Shown: positions 17,847 to 25,213 of the stretch, piece after piece
Layout of the letters: every line of letters starts with the position of its first letter
How positions within the stretch are numbered: position 1 is the first letter of the stretch
From: Streptomyces sp. NRRL B-1347
Lineage (GTDB): Bacteria > Actinomycetota > Actinomycetes > Streptomycetales > Streptomycetaceae
Direction of reading: 5' to 3'
NCBI RefSeq assembly: GCF_000720325.1
Contig: NZ_JOJM01000056.1
Coordinates: 1-54,751, forward strand
DNA: 54,751 nucleotides
Position numbers and translations under genes: made by a program
The notes under the pieces: generated by a model
Databases searched by the model: none
The model's input: only the letters and a program-made list of their open reading frames with translations
Told to the model about the DNA's origin: nothing

Positions 17847-20702
17847 ATGGTGACCTTCGCACAGGCGCAGGAGCGCGCCGAGGAGTGGATCAACGGTGAC
17901 GTGCCGCCGCCCGGGCACCGGGAGGTGCGGGTGCGGGAGTTCGACCTGGGCTTCGTGGTCTGGGCGGAGGACCGCGAGGGCGGTCCCCGTTCGGACGGCG
18001 GTGGTCAGCGGCTGGTCATCGCCCGGGACAGCGGTGAGGCCACGTTGTGGCCGGCGCTGCCGGTGGGTGAGGTGATCCGCCGGTACGAGGAGGAGTACGG
18101 GGTGCCGGACGTGCCGGAGCCGGCCGCGGCGCCCGCGGCGCCGGAGCGCATGGATCTGAATCAGACGTCGTTCCTGCTGAGTCCGCCGGAGTGGTTGCAG
18201 GAGGCGGCGGACAAGCTGGGGATTCCGGACCGGCGGTCGTCGGCCGGGGAGTCCGCGGCGGCGCGGGGCGGGGCCGGGGCGTCGCCGGAGCCTGTGGTTC
18301 CGGCCGCGCCGGTGGCTCCGGAGCCCGCGGTGACGTCGGCGGGCCCGCTGCCCGCTTCCGGTACGCCCGCTCCTTCGGGGGGCGGTACGGCGTGGCCTGC
18401 GGCCGGTGGGTCGGCCGGGGCGTCGGTGGGCGTCTCGGGTTCGGCCGTGCCGTCGTCGGAGACGCCGTGGGCGGGTACGGACACGAACGTCGGTGCCGAT
18501 GACGACGACGTGGCGGTGCCGCTGCCCGCGACGGTGTTCTCGCCGCCGGTGAATCTGGACGGCGAGGAGGAGGACGCGTCGCCGGGTGTGTCGCCGGAGG
18601 CGAAGACCGCGCTGATCTCGGGCGGCAGTCAGCTCCCGAAGACGGCGGTCGCGCCCGCCGTCGAGGAGCCGGTGCCCGGGGTGCCGGGCGCGGGCCCGAA
18701 CCTTCCGCCGCCGCCTGCGGGTGCGGCGGTGAGTGGTCCCAACCTTCCGCCGCCGCCTGCTGGTTCGGCCGTGAGTGGTCCTGACCTGCCGCCCCCGCCT
18801 GCCGGTTCGGCGGTGAGCGGGCCCAACATGCCGCCTCCGCCCGCTGGTTCGGCCGTGGGTGGGCCTGGTGTGCCGCCTCCGCCTGTGGGTGCGGCTCCGG
18901 GCGGGCCCGGCATGCCGCCGCCGCCCGTGGGTGCGACGCCGCCGCCCGTGCCGCAGGCGCCGGTCGCGTCCGAGGGTGCCGCTGTCGGTGGTGGCGCGGG
19001 TGCGCCGCCGCCCGGTGTGCCCGGTGTGCCCGGTGCGCCTGGTGCGCCCGGTGGCGGCTATGTGGCGACGCAGCTCGTGTCGTCGCTCGGCCCGGAGGGG
19101 CCGCAGCCTCCTGGCGCGCCGCAGCCTCCCGGTGCGACGCCGCCGCCTGCCGCTCCGCAGCCGCCCGCCGCTCCGGGTACGCCGCCCGGTGGGGTGCACC
19201 ACGCCGCGACGATGCTGGCGGACCCGAGCATGGGCGGCGGGCTCCAGCCTCCGGCGGCTCCGGGTGCTCCCGGCGCTCCGGGTGCTCCTGGTGCTGCTCC
19301 TGGTGCTCCGCAGCCTCCCGGCCCGCCCGGTGTCCCGGGTGCGCCGGGCGGTGGGGCGCACCACGCCGCGACGATGCTGGCCGACCCGAGCATGGGCGGG
19401 GCGCCCAAGCCTCCCGGTGTCCCGGGTGTTCCCGGTGCGCCGCAGCCTCCCGGTCCGCCCGGTGCTCCCGGCGCTCCGCAGCCCCCTGGCGCTCCGGGCG
19501 CTCCGGGCGCTCCGGGGGCTCCGGGGGCTCCGGGTGGTGGCGTCCACCACGCCGCCACCATGCTCGCGGGTCCCGCCGTCGGCGGCCCGGGTGCGCCCCC
19601 GCCGCCCGCGGCCCCGGGTGCTCCTGGCATGCCGCAGCCCGCTCCGGGCATGATGCCGCCGCCGGGTCCCGGCATGCCGCCGCCCGGCGCGGGGCAGCCG
19701 TACGGCTATCCGCAGCCGCCCACCGGGCAGCCCACCGTGGGCCCCGGCTACCAGGCCGTGCTGCGGTACCGCGCCGCGGACGGGTCCGAGCAGCAGGTGA
19801 TCAGGCGGTCGGCGCCGGGCACCCCGCACCCGGAGTGGCAGATCTTCCACGAGCTGCGCGGCATGAACGTGCCGCCGGACCAGGTCCTGGAGCTGCACAC
19901 GGAGCTGGAGTCCTGCGAGCTGCCGGGCGCGTACTGCGCGCGGATGATCCGGGAGACCTGGCCGCAGGCGCGCATCACCTCGATCGCGCCGTACGGCAGG
20001 GACCACGCGTCGCGGCAGCAGGGCATGCAGCAACTGCTCGCGCACCAGGGCGAGTTGCACCAGGTGGCGGACGGTCCGGCGCGTCCGGCGCCGGTGCGGG
20101 CGCCGCTGCCGCCGGTGGCGCCCACGCCGCCGGTGCCGCCGGAGGGCGTGGCGCAGGAGCTCGCCGGGGCGTTCGGCCCTGGGGTGTTCCGGTTCGACCA
20201 GCGGGCGGTGTCGCGGCAGGGCGTGCCGGACGTCGTGGCGCACACGCTCGTGGTGGCGGGTCTGCCCCTGGACTTCGGCCCGTTCTTCTGGGCGCAGGCC
20301 CAGCCGGGGCGGCCGGTGCCGACGCTCGCGGAGCTGGCGCAGGAGCGGGGGGTGGCGCCCGCGTCGGACGCGGGCTCGTACCTGGTGATGGGCAGCGACT
20401 TCGGCCGGGCGATCTGTGTTCAGTACGGTACGGCGCACATCGTCGCGGTGCCGGTCGAGGCCGGTCCCGGCGGGGCTCCGGTGCCGCCGCAGTTCGTGAA
20501 CACGGGGCTGCCCGAGTTCGTGCGCTGCCTGGGGCTGCTGGGCCGCATGTGGCGGCTGCGCTATGGCCTCAACCAGGAGCAGGCGGGCCGCTGGACCGTC
20601 GACTTCCAGTCGCAGTTGGCCGCGCTCGACCCGGCCGCGCTGTCCTCGCCGGAGAGCTGGTGGTCGGTGCTCCTTGAGCAGATGTGGGACGGCTTGCTGT
20701 AG
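17847..20702 (+). CDS. Imm35/YrhB-like + disordered linker + deaminase + SUKH-4 protein
   Basis: About 951 residues. Residues 1-80 (FAQAQERAEEWI, EFDLGFVVWAEDREGG, LPVGEVIRRYEEEYG) resemble YrhB/Imm35. A Pro/Gly/Ala-rich linker (about 110-630) follows, with recurring short Thr motifs. Residues 634-748 match an XOO_2897-type deaminase: H661-P-E663 (PHPEWQIFHEL) and C690...C697 (SCELPGAYC). The C-terminus from about 755 (GVFRFDQRAVSRQG; GSYLVMGSDFGRAICVQYGT) is SUKH-4. The ATG at 17847 has GGGGGAG upstream. A GTG at 17835 overlapping the previous stop is an alternative. In either case it is co-transcribed with the WHH-SUKH gene. A perfect hairpin follows. Its role is unknown; it may be an immunity or regulatory hub. 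Confidence 0.8.
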   Translation: MVTFAQAQERAEEWINGDVPPPGHREVRVREFDLGFVVWAEDREGGPRSDGGGQRLVIARDSGEATLWPALPVGEVIRRYEEEYGVPDVPEPAAAPAAPERMDLNQTSFLLSPPEWLQEAADKLGIPDRRSSAGESAAARGGAGASPEPVVPAAPVAPEPAVTSAGPLPASGTPAPSGGGTAWPAAGGSAGASVGVSGSAVPSSETPWAGTDTNVGADDDDVAVPLPATVFSPPVNLDGEEEDASPGVSPEAKTALISGGSQLPKTAVAPAVEEPVPGVPGAGPNLPPPPAGAAVSGPNLPPPPAGSAVSGPDLPPPPAGSAVSGPNMPPPPAGSAVGGPGVPPPPVGAAPGGPGMPPPPVGATPPPVPQAPVASEGAAVGGGAGAPPPGVPGVPGAPGAPGGGYVATQLVSSLGPEGPQPPGAPQPPGATPPPAAPQPPAAPGTPPGGVHHAATMLADPSMGGGLQPPAAPGAPGAPGAPGAAPGAPQPPGPPGVPGAPGGGAHHAATMLADPSMGGAPKPPGVPGVPGAPQPPGPPGAPGAPQPPGAPGAPGAPGAPGAPGGGVHHAATMLAGPAVGGPGAPPPPAAPGAPGMPQPAPGMMPPPGPGMPPPGAGQPYGYPQPPTGQPTVGPGYQAVLRYRAADGSEQQVIRRSAPGTPHPEWQIFHELRGMNVPPDQVLELHTELESCELPGAYCARMIRETWPQARITSIAPYGRDHASRQQGMQQLLAHQGELHQVADGPARPAPVRAPLPPVAPTPPVPPEGVAQELAGAFGPGVFRFDQRAVSRQGVPDVVAHTLVVAGLPLDFGPFFWAQAQPGRPVPTLAELAQERGVAPASDAGSYLVMGSDFGRAICVQYGTAHIVAVPVEAGPGGAPVPPQFVNTGLPEFVRCLGLLGRMWRLRYGLNQEQAGRWTVDFQSQLAALDPAALSSPESWWSVLLEQMWDGLL
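18690..19720 (+). repeat. Pro-Gly-Ala low-complexity coding repeats
   Basis: First come degenerate units encoding LPPPPAGSAVSGPN (about 18700-18860), then collagen-like GAPGAPGAP runs (about 19020-19620). The HAATMLADPSMGG block occurs twice (about 19203 and 19364), with a third variant at about 19552. Such tracts often vary in copy number and are prone to assembly error. Confidence 0.8.
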
Positions 20703-21073
20703 CCCGCGTCCGTACGCGGCGCGCCCGGTCCGCCGGGTGACCGGGGCGCTCGATCCGCACGGCGGGTCGAGCGCCCCGGTCGTGCGCCCGTGAGTGCGCG
20801 GCCGCTCCCGGGGTGCCCGGTGTCGGCGGCGTCGTCGTACGGGACTCCGAGGGGTCCAAACGGCTCTTCGACGCACTGCGGAACGACACCCCGATTCCGA
20901 CTTCCGGCCCCAATTGACGCATCCTTGACCGGATGGCGCTGACGGAGTGTCGTGTTATGACCACTTCCGCTTGATCCATCAAGATGTGCGCCAATCGCGT
21001 TGTACGCGGGTGGCGCGGCGGAGAGAGTCAGCGCGACGGTGAGAGTCCGTGTGGGCGAAAGAGGGGAACCAGG
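20703..21073. other. Intergenic region, SUKH-4 gene to coiled-coil gene
   Basis: This 371-base region starts with a strong terminator (20740-20780). The rest looks like a promoter region. It contains TTGACG and TTGACC hexamers around 20917-20937 and an imperfect palindrome CTTGATCCATCAAG (20970-20983). GAGGGG precedes the next gene. An open frame on the minus strand (to 20994) lacks a recognisable protein. Confidence 0.5.
20740..20780 (+). terminator. Terminator of the WHH-SUKH / SUKH-4 operon
   Basis: A perfect 14-base-pair stem, ACCGGGGCGCTCGA (20740-20753) with TCGAGCGCCCCGGT (20767-20780), and a 13-base loop, 37 bases after the stop codon. Confidence 0.8.
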
Positions 21074-21991
21074 ATGAGCGGCAGCGGTGCGTCACCTCAT
21101 GGCTTCGTCGCCGTACGCGGGCGCGGCTACCGTCCCGAGCAGGTGGAGGCGTACGCCGTCGCGCTGTCCCGGGACCGGGACGCCGCGTGGGAGCGGGCCG
21201 CCCGGCTCACCGTCCTCGCCCGGGACATGGGGGAGGAGGCCGCGCGCCTGCGCGAGGCCGTCGCGCGGCTCGCCCCGCAGACGTACGACGAGCTCGGCCG
21301 GCGCGCCCAGTACCTGCTCGCGCTGAGCGAGGAGGAGGCCGCGGCCGTGCGGGACACCGCCGTGGCCGAGACGTACGAGCTCGGGCAGGCCGTGGGGGCC
21401 GCCGCCGACGAGCTGCGCGAGGCCGCGCGGGCGTACGCCGACTCCGTGCGGGGCGAGGCCGATGAGCGGGCCCGGCAGCGGCTGCTCGCCGCGCGGACCG
21501 CCGCCGACGAGCTGCGGATCGCCGCGCGCGGCGACGCGAAGGAGTGGCGCGGCGAGGCGCTCGCCGCGCTGCGGGAGATGCGCCGGCGCACGAGCGGGCT
21601 GCTCGCCGAGCAGGAGAAGGAGCACGGCGAGCGCTGGGAGGCCACGGAGCGGGAGATCGCGGAGCGGGAGGCGGTGGCCGACGCCCGCGAGGCGGCCCTC
21701 GTCGCGGCGGCCGAGGCCCGGCTCACCGAGGCCAAGCGGGCCTACGCCGAGGCGGAGGAGGCTGCCCGGCACGGCGAGGAGGACGCGGCCGCGCGTGCCG
21801 CCGAGCTGATCTCGCAGGCCAGGGTGCGGGAGGAGCGGGTGGGGCGGGACACGGAGCGGGTGTTGCGTGAGCACGGGGAGCGGTGGGACGAGGTGCGGGC
21901 GCACATGGACCACGTTCGCAACAGCCTGGCCGCCCTGACCGGCCGAGGCCACGGCGACGTCCCCGGGCAGCCCCCGGGGCCCGCCTCCTGA
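21074..21991 (+). CDS. Long coiled-coil, DivIVA/FilP-like protein
   Basis: A 305-residue, almost wholly helical protein. The N-terminus FVAVRGRGYRPEQVEAYAVA resembles the short DivIVA-type targeting segment. It is followed by about 230 residues of Ala/Glu/Arg heptad-rich coiled coil (LREAVARL, REMRRRTSGLLAEQEKEHGE, REIAEREAVADAREAALVAA). The end HMDHVRNSLAALTG is typical of Streptomyces proteins often labelled 'cellulose-binding' and related to polar-growth coiled-coil proteins such as FilP and Scy. The GAGGGG site supports the ATG at 21074 (MSGSGASPHG). It stands alone. Its role in the cytoskeleton or polar growth is inferred from sequence type only. Confidence 0.75.
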   Translation: MSGSGASPHGFVAVRGRGYRPEQVEAYAVALSRDRDAAWERAARLTVLARDMGEEAARLREAVARLAPQTYDELGRRAQYLLALSEEEAAAVRDTAVAETYELGQAVGAAADELREAARAYADSVRGEADERARQRLLAARTAADELRIAARGDAKEWRGEALAALREMRRRTSGLLAEQEKEHGERWEATEREIAEREAVADAREAALVAAAEARLTEAKRAYAEAEEAARHGEEDAAARAAELISQARVREERVGRDTERVLREHGERWDEVRAHMDHVRNSLAALTGRGHGDVPGQPPGPAS

Positions 21992-22616
21992 AACAGGGGC
22001 TTGCCCCTGCGGCCCCCCTCTGGGCCGGGCGACACCGGGCCCTGGCCGGGAGGCCGGGCGCCTGCGCACGACGTGGTCCCACCGACCCGCCCCCTGGTGA
22101 CGCCCTGCCCCGCGCGTCTGCCTCTGCGGGCCTGGGGCCTTGGTGTATCGGCTGGGCGGCACCTGGGTGCTGTGCCCACCCCTCCCCAAGTTCTCGGCTT
22201 CGCTCGAGCAGGGGATGCCCCACTCGCCCTGCGGGACGATTGCCCACAGCGGGGTGAGGGGTGGTCCTGCCGCCCGCCCCTCACCGGTGACGGCAGCGTC
22301 GGCCGCAGCCTGGCCAACCCCATGACGGGGCACCAGCCTCGGCCTGCGTCTCCGCTGCTGCACTGGGACCCGCCCAGCTGCCTTGCTTGTGGCAGCAGTA
22401 GACCGCATGGGCCTCGCTCCGTGCGCCGGGGGCAGTCCTGCCCACCCGCCCCCGCCCGGGCAGGGGGGCGGCGACCACCCACCCGCGGCGCTACGCGTCG
22501 GGGTCGGGCATGGCGAAGCCGCGTGTTACGGGTGGGTGGGTGGGGGAGGAACCGCCGCGGTAGCGGCGCGTTGCGTGGGGGTGCGGTACGGCCGAGGAGG
22601 CGGGGAGCAGGCCCCG
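21992..22616. other. Long hairpin-rich intergenic region
   Basis: This 625-base stretch between convergent genes contains no supportable gene. It has a family A repeat (22172-22222) and a hairpin GGTGAGGGG/CCCCTCACC (22253-22261 with 22277-22285). About 22411-22460 resemble the inverted left edge of the window. A stem CCACCCACCCG/CGGGTGGGTGG (22475-22485 with 22529-22539) has a 43-base loop. It looks like an accumulation of terminators and intergenic repeats. Confidence 0.55.
22172..22222. repeat. Dispersed repeat family A, copy 2
   Basis: The sequence runs CCCACCCCTCCCCAAG, then TTCTCGGCTTCGCTCGAGCA, then GGGGATGCCCCA. This is the most complete copy in the window. CTCG/CGAG and CCCC/GGGG can form a nested hairpin. 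Compare 2292-2341 and 44926-44966. Confidence 0.7.
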
Positions 22617-23702
22617 TCAGGGGCCGAAGCGGTGGCGGTAGGCCGTGGGGGTCAGGCCCGTGGCCCGGCGCAGGCGGGCACGGAGGTTGGCCGCGGAGCC
22701 GAGGCCGCTGCGCCGGGCCACCACGTCAAGGCGTTCCTCCCCGCGCTCGATGAGCCGGCACGCGAGCCCCACCCGCTCCCCGTTCAGCCAGGCCAACGGC
22801 GTCGTACCCAACTGCGCCCGGAACCGCCGGTGCAGCGTGGCCGGGCTGACGGCGGCCCGCGCGGCGAGCCCGGCCACGGTGAGGGGCTCGCCGAGCCGTT
22901 CCTGCGCCCAGGCGAGCAGCGGCGCGAGCGACTCGTCGGGCACGTCGGGGACGGGCCGTTCCACGAACTGCCGCTGCCCGCCGTCCCGGTGGGCGGCGAA
23001 GACGAGCCGCCGCGACACGGACACGGCGACCTCCGCGCCGAAGTCGCGGCGCACGATGTGCAGGCCGAGGTCGAGCGCGGCGGCGCTGCCCGCGGCGGTG
23101 AGGATGTCGCCGTCGTCGACGAAGAGGACGTCCGGTTCGAGCCGGACGGCGGGGAAGCGGGCCCGGAAGTCGTCGGCCCACTGCCAGTGCGCGGTGGCGC
23201 GGCGCCCGTCGAGCACCCCGGCCTCGGCGAGTGTGAACGCGCCGCTGCAGAAGCCGACGAGCCGGGCCCCGCGCGCGTGCGCGCGCCGTACGGCGTCCAG
23301 GACGGCGGGGCGCCGCGGCACCTCGGTGTCGGGCCGGTTGGGCACGATCAGCGTGTCGGCGGTGTCGGCGGCCTCGATCCCGGCCACGCCGGTGAGCGTG
23401 AAGAAGCCGTCGCGCATGAGGGTGCGCGGCTCGGGCGAGCACAGCGCGAAGTCGTACAGGGCGGGCCGCTCGCGGCCGAGCTCGGGCCGCTGGAGGCCGA
23501 AGATCTCGGTGACGCAGCCGAGTTCGAAGGGGTTGGAGTTCTCATCGACGATGACGACGACCCGATGCCCCCGCCCACCCGACAGCCCGCCCGACGGCTC
23601 GCCCGCGGCCCCGCCCGACGGCTCACCCGACGGCCCGCCCGCGGCCCCACCCGACGCCCCGGCCCCAGCGCCCGGCCACCCCTGCGAGTTTTCTTGCGTC
23701 AT
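22617..23702 (-). CDS. GlxA-type (DJ-1/PfpI + AraC) transcriptional regulator
   Basis: A 361-residue regulator. Residues 1-40 are a Gly/Pro/Ser/Glu repeat (GGPSGEPSGGAAGEPSGG), probably disordered. Residues 45-225 form a DJ-1/PfpI-like domain (HRVVVIVDENSNPFELGCVT, then ARLVGFCSGAFTLAEAGVL with the nucleophile-elbow Cys). The C-terminal AraC domain has two helix-turn-helices (GLAARAAVSPATLHRRFRAQ and RRSGLGSAANLRARLRRATG). GlxA-type proteins sense small molecules. It diverges from a cupin gene with only 51 bases between the start codons, so it probably controls that gene. No clear ribosome binding site is seen before ATG 23702; a start inside the Gly-rich region is possible. Confidence 0.9.
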   Translation of the reverse strand: MTQENSQGWPGAGAGASGGAAGGPSGEPSGGAAGEPSGGLSGGRGHRVVVIVDENSNPFELGCVTEIFGLQRPELGRERPALYDFALCSPEPRTLMRDGFFTLTGVAGIEAADTADTLIVPNRPDTEVPRRPAVLDAVRRAHARGARLVGFCSGAFTLAEAGVLDGRRATAHWQWADDFRARFPAVRLEPDVLFVDDGDILTAAGSAAALDLGLHIVRRDFGAEVAVSVSRRLVFAAHRDGGQRQFVERPVPDVPDESLAPLLAWAQERLGEPLTVAGLAARAAVSPATLHRRFRAQLGTTPLAWLNGERVGLACRLIERGEERLDVVARRSGLGSAANLRARLRRATGLTPTAYRHRFGP

Positions 23703-23753
23703 ATGCGATTTCTAGCACTCGTGGCCGCTCGGGCCAAGGGTCACGATGGCCTC

Positions 23754-24170
23754 ATGAGTAGAGAAACCGCAGCCCAGAGGCGTATGCCGGTCGCTCTCGA
23801 CGAGGCCCTGGCCTCCTTCGACGAGCGCTGGAGCCCCCGTATCGTCACGCACGTCAACGACTACGACGTACGCGTGGCCAAGGTCGAGGGCGAGCATGTG
23901 TGGCACGTGCACGACGACACCGACGAGTTCTTCCTCGTCCTGGACGGCGAGCTGGACATCGCCCTGCGCGAGCCGTCGGGGGAGCGCACGGTGACGCTGC
24001 CGAAGGGGTCGGCCTTCACGGTCCCGCGCGGCACCGAGCACAAGCCGAGCGCGCGCGTCGGCGCCGAGATCCTGGTCTTCGAGCCCACGGGCACGCTGAC
24101 GGTCGGGGACCGGCACGACGAGGTCCCCGACCACGTGGACGTCACGACGGGACACGCCCTCAAGGCCTAG
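23754..24170 (+). CDS. Cupin-domain protein
   Basis: A 138-residue small beta-barrel protein. The cupin 1 motif VWHVHDDTDEFFLVLDGELD carries H-x-H and a Glu, and cupin 2 is LPKGSAFTVPRGTEHKPSA. The conserved metal ligands are therefore present. Enzymatic function is not evident; such proteins are often dioxygenase-like or sugar-binding. The gene diverges from the GlxA-type regulator, so it is the likely regulated target. The weak Shine-Dalgarno (GGCC only) suggests leaderless or poorly initiated translation at ATG 23754. Confidence 0.88.
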   Translation: MSRETAAQRRMPVALDEALASFDERWSPRIVTHVNDYDVRVAKVEGEHVWHVHDDTDEFFLVLDGELDIALREPSGERTVTLPKGSAFTVPRGTEHKPSARVGAEILVFEPTGTLTVGDRHDEVPDHVDVTTGHALKA

Positions 24171-24182
24171 CGCCGGTCCGCG

Positions 24183-24632
24183 TCACTGCACGCAGAACTC
24201 GTTGCCCTCAGGGTCCGTCATCACCACCCACTCGCCGCCCGCGGCCCGTACCCGCCGCTGCACGGCCGCGCCCAGCGCCTCCAGGCGGGCGACCTCGTCG
24301 TCCCGGGTGCCGGGCGTGGCGTGCACGTCGATGTGCAGCCGGTTCTTGCCGGACTTGGGCTCCGGCACCCGCTGGAAGAGCAGGCGGCGGCCGAGCCCGG
24401 TCCCGCTGTCCTGCTCGTACGGGTCGTCGGGGTGCCGTACGGCGATGAGGTCGCGGAAGGCGCGCTGCCCCCGGGGCCCCACGGTCTCGGCCTCGGTCAC
24501 GGCGCCGAGGCCGAGCAGCCGCTCGATGAGGGCGCTGTTGTCCTCCACCGCGTAGCCGAGGGCCTCGGCCCAGAAGGCGGCCTGGGCGTGCGGGTCCCGC
24601 GCGTCGATGACGAGCTTCCAGTGCAAGGTCAT
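24183..24632 (-). CDS. VOC-family (glyoxalase/bleomycin-resistance-like) protein
   Basis: A 149-residue protein with paired beta-alpha-beta-beta-beta modules of the vicinal oxygen chelate superfamily. It starts LHWKLVIDARDPHAQAAFWA and ends EWVVMTDPEGNEFCVQ, the typical VOC end. NRLHIDVHATPGTRDDEVAR carries the likely metal ligands. The substrate is unknown. It lies nine bases downstream of the HxlR gene on the same strand, so the two are probably co-transcribed. It is convergent with the cupin gene, with 12 bases between the stops. Confidence 0.88.
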   Translation of the reverse strand: MTLHWKLVIDARDPHAQAAFWAEALGYAVEDNSALIERLLGLGAVTEAETVGPRGQRAFRDLIAVRHPDDPYEQDSGTGLGRRLLFQRVPEPKSGKNRLHIDVHATPGTRDDEVARLEALGAAVQRRVRAAGGEWVVMTDPEGNEFCVQ

Positions 24633-24641
24633 GCGACCCAG

Positions 24642-25124
24642 TTAAGCGTCCGGACCGGCTTCCTCGGCCGCGCGGTCGTCGTACGCGGACCGCGCCGCCG
24701 CGATCTCGTTCTGATGCTCCTCGGTCCAGGTCACCAGGGACTGGATGGTGTGGTGCAGGGTGCCGCCGAGCGGCGTCAGCTCGTACTCGACGCGGGGCGG
24801 CACCACCGGGTGCACCGTGCGCAGGACCAGACCGTCGCGCTCCAGCTGACGCAGGGTGACGGTGAGCATCCGCTGGCTGATGCCGTCGATCTCGCGCCGC
24901 AGCTCGGTGAAGCGCAGCTTGCGCTGGTCCAGGAGCGCGATCACCAGGAGTGACCACTTGTCGGCGATCCGGTCGAGGATCTGCCGCACCTGGCAGTCCT
25001 CGCGGGTGTCCCACTGGAAGGGGTCGGCGTCCCCGTAGTCCACCCCGTTCCCGTACTCCTCGGTGCCGCCGTGGGGCACGGTGCTCCCCGAGTTACTCGG
25101 TGACTTCAAAGTGCCTTCTTCCAT
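24642..25124 (-). CDS. HxlR-family transcriptional regulator
   Basis: A 160-residue winged-helix regulator. A 40-residue N-terminal extension is followed by DCQVRQILDRIADKWSLLVI, containing the HxlR sensor Cys and the first helix. LRFTELRREIDGISQRMLTV and RDGLVLRTVHPVVPPRVEYE are the recognition helix and wing. It diverges from an MFS exporter with 89 bases between, and a GGTTAC/GTAACC inverted repeat lies in that gap. It probably represses or activates the exporter in response to a reactive electrophile or a drug. The VOC gene follows on the same strand. Confidence 0.9.
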   Translation of the reverse strand: MEEGTLKSPSNSGSTVPHGGTEEYGNGVDYGDADPFQWDTREDCQVRQILDRIADKWSLLVIALLDQRKLRFTELRREIDGISQRMLTVTLRQLERDGLVLRTVHPVVPPRVEYELTPLGGTLHHTIQSLVTWTEEHQNEIAAARSAYDDRAAEEAGPDA

Positions 25125-25153
25125 GCCTGTCGATGCTGCCGCACGCTGTCCAT

Positions 25154-25189
25154 GGTTACAAGAAGGAACCGGCCATCAGTTGGGTAACC
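25154..25189. promoter_or_regulatory. Inverted repeat, candidate HxlR operator
   Basis: GGTTAC (25154-25159) and GTAACC (25184-25189) are exact inverse arms with centres 30 bases apart, about three helical turns. They lie in the 89-base gap between the HxlR and MFS starts. Function is inferred from position only. Confidence 0.4.
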
Positions 25190-25213
25190 AACGGGTTGAA
25201 TCGAGGAGTCACC

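Noticed and set aside
17379..20876. Very long (1165-codon) open frame on the minus strand opposite the SUKH-4 gene
   Set aside because: The product is Arg/His/Gly-rich nonsense without domains, and it lies opposite a plus-strand gene with clear domains. It is a GC-bias shadow.
20569..20994. 141-codon minus-strand frame upstream of the coiled-coil gene
   Set aside because: Its start is plausible (MAHILMDQAEVV) but it soon becomes Arg/Pro-rich and overlaps the terminator and the SUKH-4 3' end.
21000..21073. Riboswitch before the coiled-coil gene
   Set aside because: The sequence has short purine-rich runs, but no consensus core of a known riboswitch class could be traced.
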